A stretch of 11,604 nucleotides of DNA. Origin: CAYSBK01 sp964429265. GTDB lineage: Bacteria > Planctomycetota > Phycisphaerae > Sedimentisphaerales > Anaerobacaceae. The position numbers and the translations under genes were made by a program. Within the stretch, counting starts at the first letter, position 1; every line of letters starts with the position of its first letter. Below the pieces are notes generated by a model. The model searched no databases and had not been told where the DNA came from. It was given only the letters and a program-made list of their open reading frames with translations. Where the stretch lies: NCBI GenBank assembly GCA_964429265.1, contig CAYSBK010000070.1:1-11604 (forward strand), given 5' to 3'. Below, piece after piece: positions 8,095 to 11,604 of the stretch.

Positions 8095-8110
8095 GGACCT
8101 TTTCTCCAAT

Positions 8111-8587
8111 ATGAAAAGTCCTGCTTTTACACTTGTTGAGGTGCTGATTGCGGTCCTGCTGATCGGCCTGGCCCTGGCGTCACTGCTCGCAGCCAATGCA
8201 TACTTCACCAGGACCAATGCCGCCGGCGCCGACCTATCGACGGCCGAGTTCCTCGTCGAGCAAATAATGGAGTTGACCACCACCCTGCCGGTGATCGACC
8301 CCGAAACCGGCACAGCCGCCTTCGGCGCCGAAGAAGCAGACGTAACCGCCTACGACGACCTCGATGACTTCGACGACAAGACCTTCTCGCCGCCCATCAA
8401 CGCCCACGCCCAGCCGCTCAACGACTTCGCTGCTTTCAGCCAGCACGTCACCGTCCAGAATGTCAGCCCCACGAACTTCGAGCAGGTCGTCGCCGACCAC
8501 GCCAGCAACTTCGTCAGGGTGACCGTGACCGTTTACTTGAACTCCAGCAAGCTCACCGAGTCCGCCTGGTTGCGGGCTCGATACTGA
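8111..8587 (+). CDS. Minor prepilin, GspI/PilV-like
   Basis: A 158-residue prepilin with a class III signal: a five-residue leader MKSPA followed by FTLVEVLIAVLLIGLALASLLAA. Cleavage by prepilin peptidase is expected between Ala5 and Phe6, leaving N-methyl-Phe and Glu at +5. Ala instead of the usual Gly at -1 is worth noting. The hydrophobic helix (6-28) precedes an Asp/Glu-rich soluble domain (DADVTAYDDLDDFDD around 76-95) and a beta-rich tail (VRVTVTVYLNSSKLTESAWLRARY) that resembles GspI/PilV minor pilins. AAGGA at 8093-8097 overlaps the pilC stop and is 13 bases from the ATG, a long spacing. As GspI/PilV and GspJ/PilW-type proteins form the priming tip of the filament, pairing with the next gene supports the assignment. 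Confidence 0.78.
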   Translation: MKSPAFTLVEVLIAVLLIGLALASLLAANAYFTRTNAAGADLSTAEFLVEQIMELTTTLPVIDPETGTAAFGAEEADVTAYDDLDDFDDKTFSPPINAHAQPLNDFAAFSQHVTVQNVSPTNFEQVVADHASNFVRVTVTVYLNSSKLTESAWLRARY

Positions 8588-8608
8588 AAAAGGGGCAAAA
8601 ACTCGCCT

Positions 8609-9118
8609 ATGGCAACTCAAAACCGCACATATCGCAGGGCCTTCACCGTCCTGGAACTGCTGCTGGGCCTGGCGATTACCGCTATGCTGCTGGTCGCCGT
8701 GGCGGTTGCGCTGAACGCCTCCGCCGTCAATTACACCACCAACGATGACATCTTCAAGGCCGTAAACAACGCCCGCCAGGCACTGTTCAGAATCACCGCT
8801 CAACTGCGTACCGCCACCGCCGTCGACCCCAACTCGCCCGCAAACACCTGCAGTCTCATAACAGCCGACGGCCGGGACATAACCTACTATTACAACAGCA
8901 CCGACGACAAGCTTTACCTGGTCACAAACGACGACGCCACCGACCCCGACTACATCCTCTGCGACCACGTAACCGCAATGTCCTTCACCAAGGACACCGC
9001 AACGGCCGACGGCCTGACCTTTGTCAAAAGCGTGCGGATTTCAATGACCGTCGTCGTAGGCCGCGCTGAGCGAACCCTGTGCGCCGCCGCCGCTGTCAGG
9101 CGAAACCTCCAGCAGTAA
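8609..9118 (+). CDS. Minor prepilin, GspJ/PilW-like
   Basis: A 169-residue prepilin. Leader MATQNRTYRRA ends in Arg-Arg-Ala, with cleavage expected between Ala11 and Phe12. The mature form starts FTVLELLLGLAITAMLLVAVAVAL, with Glu at +5 and a hydrophobic helix to about residue 35. The following 'NNARQALFRITAQLRTATAV' (about 56-75) matches the long amphipathic region of GspJ/PilW (Arg...Leu..qLR.A). The rest is a Thr/Asp-rich beta domain with two Cys (near 84 and 114), ending in a strand pair that recalls GspJ C-termini (VKSVRISMTVVVGRAERTL). AGGGG at 8591-8595 lies 13 bases from the ATG. It is the last gene of the operon and meets dtd tail-to-tail 46 bases later, with no clear terminator hairpin between them. 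Confidence 0.75.
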   Translation: MATQNRTYRRAFTVLELLLGLAITAMLLVAVAVALNASAVNYTTNDDIFKAVNNARQALFRITAQLRTATAVDPNSPANTCSLITADGRDITYYYNSTDDKLYLVTNDDATDPDYILCDHVTAMSFTKDTATADGLTFVKSVRISMTVVVGRAERTLCAAAAVRRNLQQ

Positions 9119-9164
9119 CACCCCTGCAGCAGTCCCGCAGTCCCGCCTCGCCGCAGAAGCAACC

Positions 9165-9614
9165 TCAAAACAACCGGCCGCTGTCAAGCAGGAACGTTAC
9201 CGGCCCGTCGTTGGTGCTGCTGACCTGCATATACTCGCCGAAAACCCCCTTTTCAACGGGTACGTTCTGCTGCGCGATTAGACTTGCAACCTGCTCGTAG
9301 AGATCCTTCGCCTTGGCAGGTTCCGCCGCCGCTTCGAAGCCCGGCCGACGGCCTTTTCGGCAATCGCCGTGAAGCGTAAAGTTGCTCACCAGCAACACGC
9401 TGCCGCCCACATCCTGAACACTGAGGTTCAGCTTGCCTGCTTCGTCGGCGAATATGCGTAGATTCGCCACCTTTTCAGCGATGAATTGCGCGTCGGCGGC
9501 ATCGTCGGTCTTTGCCACGCCCAGGTAAACCAGCAGACCCGTTCCGATCTCGCCGACCGCCCGGCCCGAGACCTCAACCCTCGCCTGACGAACCCTTTGT
9601 ACAACAACCCGCAT
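9165..9614 (-). CDS. dtd: D-aminoacyl-tRNA deacylase
   Basis: A 149-residue cytoplasmic proofreading enzyme that hydrolyses D-amino acids (and Gly mischarged on tRNA-Ala) from tRNA. It is full length (the family is about 145-150) and begins with the typical MRxVVQRVxxAxVxV. Both DTD active-site motifs are visible: the Gly-cisPro motif in NDGPVTFLL (GPVT at 137-140), and the SxFTL motif at 77-81, read here as SNFTL rather than the usual SQFTL. The conserved RKGRRPGF and GVFGEYMQV blocks are present. The gene follows the Arg/Gly/Tyr-rich gene by 43 bases on the same strand and is probably cotranscribed with it and parB. Only a weak AGCAGG precedes the ATG. The assignment is firm because the sequence is collinear with bacterial DTD throughout. 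Confidence 0.95.
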   Translation of the reverse strand: MRVVVQRVRQARVEVSGRAVGEIGTGLLVYLGVAKTDDAADAQFIAEKVANLRIFADEAGKLNLSVQDVGGSVLLVSNFTLHGDCRKGRRPGFEAAAEPAKAKDLYEQVASLIAQQNVPVEKGVFGEYMQVSSTNDGPVTFLLDSGRLF

Positions 9615-9657
9615 AGCCTGCTGTTACCCGGTCCGCAGAGTACCTGCCCCCTGTGTT

Positions 9658-10425
9658 CTACCGGCGCGTCTCGCTGCTGGGCCTGTTCGGCTCGGCTCTG
9701 CGGGCCGGTTCCTCGCCGTAACGACGCGTGGATATCCGCCCGGACCGACCCGGTTGGTCGTAACGCTCGATCCCCTGCGAGTCATATTCCCTGTCGCCGC
9801 CGCCACGCTGGTCATAACCCGGGCGCTGCTGGTAGCCGCCGCGCCCCCCGTAGCCACTAGACGGGCCGTAGCGGTCCCGGCCGTTGTACCGGCTACCCTC
9901 GCGATACCCCCGGTCTCTCAAGCCGCTGTAGGGACCCTGCCTGTACCTTCTCACCTGGCTTTCCATCCGTTGCAGCACCCTGTTATACCGGTCGTACCGC
10001 TCCAGCATCAACGCATCAAGGGCCGCAATGGTCTTCTTCGCACCTTCTTCCGCCGCCAGGCTCCGCAGCAGCCCAAACTCCTCCACCACCTGCTCGTACA
10101 CCGACCGAAGCAGCCTCAGCCTCATCTCGGCAGGCCCCTGTACCCATTGCCGGCTTTCCGACTGCCCCCGGCTGGTCACCTTGTCGATGCTCTTACCCAG
10201 GCCCTCGAACTGCTTGACTGCCGCAACAACCGCGTTCGGCTCCGCCAGGAACTCGGGACGCTCAAGCGGCTGTTCATTGCGGCGGACTGGAGGCCGCATC
10301 GGACCATCATAACCCGGCGCCCTGGGCGGCAGCCGCCGATAGTTCCTGTATCTGGTCGCCCCGGAAAGCTCAATCACCCAGAAACCGAGCGATACCAGGC
10401 AAAACAATACTGCCAGACGTTTCAC
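9658..10425 (-). CDS. Secreted Arg/Gly/Tyr-rich protein of unknown function
   Basis: I do not recognise this 255-residue protein. A signal peptide is clear: MKR, then a hydrophobic core (LAVLFCLVSLGFWVIEL) and a likely signal peptidase I site after SGA (residue 23). A short Arg/Pro-rich part follows, then a helical region (about 59-160) with heptad-like Leu/Val spacing (MRLRLLRSVYEQVVEEFGLL), and finally a long low-complexity tail (about 163-255) rich in Arg, Gly, Tyr and Asp, with repeated RGY, GGRGGY and RYD units. The tail is strongly basic and probably disordered, as in nucleic-acid- or polymer-binding proteins, but no function can be assigned. Start: GTG at 10423-10425, with GGAGG 7 bases upstream. 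It lies between parB (111 bases) and dtd (43 bases). The even reading frame and good ribosome-binding site support a real gene. Confidence 0.7.
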   Translation of the reverse strand: MKRLAVLFCLVSLGFWVIELSGATRYRNYRRLPPRAPGYDGPMRPPVRRNEQPLERPEFLAEPNAVVAAVKQFEGLGKSIDKVTSRGQSESRQWVQGPAEMRLRLLRSVYEQVVEEFGLLRSLAAEEGAKKTIAALDALMLERYDRYNRVLQRMESQVRRYRQGPYSGLRDRGYREGSRYNGRDRYGPSSGYGGRGGYQQRPGYDQRGGGDREYDSQGIERYDQPGRSGRISTRRYGEEPARRAEPNRPSSETRR

Positions 10426-10433
10426 GTGTCATC
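10418..10433. promoter_or_regulatory. parS-like half site overlapping a start codon
   Basis: The bases GTTTCACGTG (10419-10428) equal the left half and central CACGTG of the widely conserved chromosomal parS (TGTTTCACGTGAAACA). Overall 11 of 16 positions match, because the right half (TCATC) is degenerate. It lies 112 bases beyond the end of parB, and parS sites often cluster near parAB. However, the match is partly made by a GTG start codon followed by Lys-Arg codons, so chance is a real alternative. Confidence 0.2.
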
Positions 10434-10536
10434 CTCCAAAAACGAATCCGAATTGCATCCATATCCCCCGGTGCACCGCACCGACCGGCCCCCATACTGT
10501 AGCGAAGGCCCCAGGCCCGGTACCCCTTGGAACCCG
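10426..10536 (-). other. parB to downstream gene spacer
   Basis: This 111-base gap on the - strand carries the ribosome-binding GGAGG for the Arg/Gly/Tyr-rich gene and a 10-base perfect palindrome CGGTGCACCG (10469-10478). No hairpin followed by a T run is seen, so read-through from parB is plausible. No clear -35/-10 pair was found. Confidence 0.4.
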
Positions 10537-11484
10537 TCAGACCTGCTCCAGTGAACTCAGGCCCATCTTTTCCACTATTCTATCAAATTCATCCAGCGAC
10601 CGGAAATCAATTATAATTTTCCCCCTCTGGCCGTTCTTTCGCGTCTCTATGCTCACTTTCGTGCCCAGTTGGGCCGCCAGATTTTTCTCCATTTCCCGCA
10701 CGTGCGGCGGTTTGGCAGCGCCCGCCGTCGGCCCCTGGTGCTGGCCGCTGTTGTACCGCCGAACCAGGTTTTCAACCTGCCGTACGTTCAGCCGCCCGGC
10801 CAACGCCCGGTTGGCAAGCCTGCGCCGCAGGTCGTCCGTCGGCACACCGAGAATCGCCCGGGCGTGGCCCATCGTCAGCTCGCCGCGGATAACCATCCGC
10901 TGAATCTCCCCCGGCAAGTCCAGCAACCGCAGGTAGTTGGCGATTACAGAGCGGTCCTCGCCAAGCCTCTGGGCAGCCTCCGTCTGCGTAAGAGAGAACC
11001 GCCGAATGTAGCTCTGGTAGGCCTGAGCACGCTCGATAGGGTTGAGGTCGCTGCGGTGGATGTTCTCCACCAGCGCAAGTTCCAGCAGCTCCTCATCACT
11101 GGCCTGCCGTACCACGGCCGGGATCGTCTCCAAGCCCGCAAGTTTTGCCGCACGCAGTCGCCTTTCTCCAGCGACCAGCTCGTAGCCCGACCCGGCGCTG
11201 CGGACAATCACCGGCTGCACCACGCCGTTGGCGCGAATCGACTCGGCCAATGCAGCCAGCTCATCCTCGTCCCAGACCTGCCGGACCTGGTAGGGGTTGG
11301 GCTGAATCGAGGCTACGGGTATCTCTGCCAGGTTTGTCTGTAACTGCTTGTCAGGCGGGAACTTATGCTCCTGCTCGGCCGCGTTCACCTCGCGCGACGC
11401 ACCAGATACGGCTGATGTTATCGGACCTAACAACGACTCCAGCCCCCTGCCCAGATGTCTCGGCTTTTCCTTGCTGCTTACCAT
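10537..11484 (-). CDS. parB: Chromosome-partitioning protein ParB
   Basis: A 315-residue CTP-dependent DNA clamp that loads at parS and spreads to organise the origin region with ParA and SMC. Visible parts in order: the N-terminal ParA-contacting motif LGRGLESLLG (11-20); the ParB/Srx CTPase domain with GERRLRAAK (106-114) and ENIHRSDLNPIE (140-151), the two CTP-binding motifs; a helix-turn-helix around LTQTEAAQRLGEDRSVIANYLRLL (165-188) that reads parS; the conserved MGHARAILG (205-213); a linker; and a C-terminal dimerisation domain ending KIIIDFRSLDEFDRIVEKMG. Length is typical for chromosomal ParB. AGGAGGT lies about 5 bases ahead of the ATG. It heads, or continues, a - strand operon with the secreted-protein gene and dtd. 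A plasmid ParB is less likely, since the sequence matches the chromosomal Spo0J class throughout. Confidence 0.95.
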   Translation of the reverse strand: MVSSKEKPRHLGRGLESLLGPITSAVSGASREVNAAEQEHKFPPDKQLQTNLAEIPVASIQPNPYQVRQVWDEDELAALAESIRANGVVQPVIVRSAGSGYELVAGERRLRAAKLAGLETIPAVVRQASDEELLELALVENIHRSDLNPIERAQAYQSYIRRFSLTQTEAAQRLGEDRSVIANYLRLLDLPGEIQRMVIRGELTMGHARAILGVPTDDLRRRLANRALAGRLNVRQVENLVRRYNSGQHQGPTAGAAKPPHVREMEKNLAAQLGTKVSIETRKNGQRGKIIIDFRSLDEFDRIVEKMGLSSLEQV

Positions 11485-11487
11485 TGA

Positions 11488-11604
11488 CTACCTCCTGAAC
11501 GACACTGCTTGCCCGACCTTGCCTTCGCCAGCCGCCCAACGCTCAAGCGCCCTGGGCCATACCCCGTCGGCGGCTGGCCCCGTCTTCGTGTTTGGCGCCA
11601 GTTC
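11488..11604 (-). CDS. Possible C-terminal end of an upstream gene (parA?)
   Basis: One - strand frame is open from the right edge to TAG at 11488-11490, only 3 bases before the parB ATG, giving 38 residues (ELAPNTKTGPAADG...). The parB ribosome-binding AGGAGG lies inside its last codons, as in coupled genes. By position it could be the end of parA, which usually precedes parB, but I see no ParA C-terminal motif. An alternative frame (ending at TGA, 11543-11545) is also open from the edge, so this may be noncoding. Confidence 0.25.
   Translation of the reverse strand, partial: ELAPNTKTGPAADGVWPRALERWAAGEGKVGQAVSFRR

Noticed and set aside
9119..9164. Bidirectional terminator between the converging blocks
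   Set aside because: The 46 bases hold a short direct repeat (AGTCCCGC twice) but no stem followed by a T run on either strand.
10693..10704. Palindrome around GCACGTGC inside parB as a parS site
   Set aside because: Only the central CACGTG matches parS. The flanking bases are GC-rich and fit the coding sequence (PPHVRE).

Overview
The window is about 60% GC bacterial chromosome, densely coding, with two converging gene blocks. No mobile element, CRISPR array, rRNA or tRNA is visible. The gene content points to a Gram-negative-type (diderm) bacterium. The mixture of type IV pilus and type II secretion traits, and prepilins cleaved after Ala, would suit the Planctomycetota/PVC group, perhaps a Phycisphaerae-like lineage. 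That placement is an inference from gene style, not a phylogenetic result.

Layout: (a) 1-316, + strand: the C-terminal end of the ribosome-associated GTPase HflX. (b) 317-772: a 456-base gap with no convincing gene. It holds a candidate sigma70-type promoter near 602-630 and a potentially folded leader. (c) 773-9118, + strand: one tight nine-gene operon for a type IV pilus-type machine: PilM, PilN and PilO (inner-membrane alignment complex), a GspB/GspC-like one-span periplasmic protein in the place of PilP, PilB/GspE (assembly ATPase), PilT (retraction ATPase), PilC/GspF (platform), and two minor prepilins (GspI/PilV-like and GspJ/PilW-like). Secretin, major pilin and prepilin peptidase are not here. 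(d) 9165-11484, - strand: parB, a gene for a secreted Arg/Gly/Tyr-rich protein of unknown function, and dtd (D-aminoacyl-tRNA deacylase). An open frame running in from the right edge and ending 3 bases before parB may be the tail of parA.

How it fits together: PilB extends and PilT retracts the filament through PilC. PilM binds the PilN N-terminal peptide, and PilN/PilO with the one-span protein would carry the signal across the periplasm to an outer-membrane secretin encoded elsewhere. The minor prepilins would prime the filament. The ParB block is chromosome-segregation housekeeping.

The most unusual signal is in the DNA rather than the genes. The tetranucleotide CATG occurs only twice in 11.6 kb, where about 40 are expected from base composition, although ATG itself is common. 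Codons before Met are shifted to T-ending forms in an otherwise C-ending codon style. This suggests selection or mutation against CATG, for example from a restriction-modification system with that target. No wholly novel gene system is evident.
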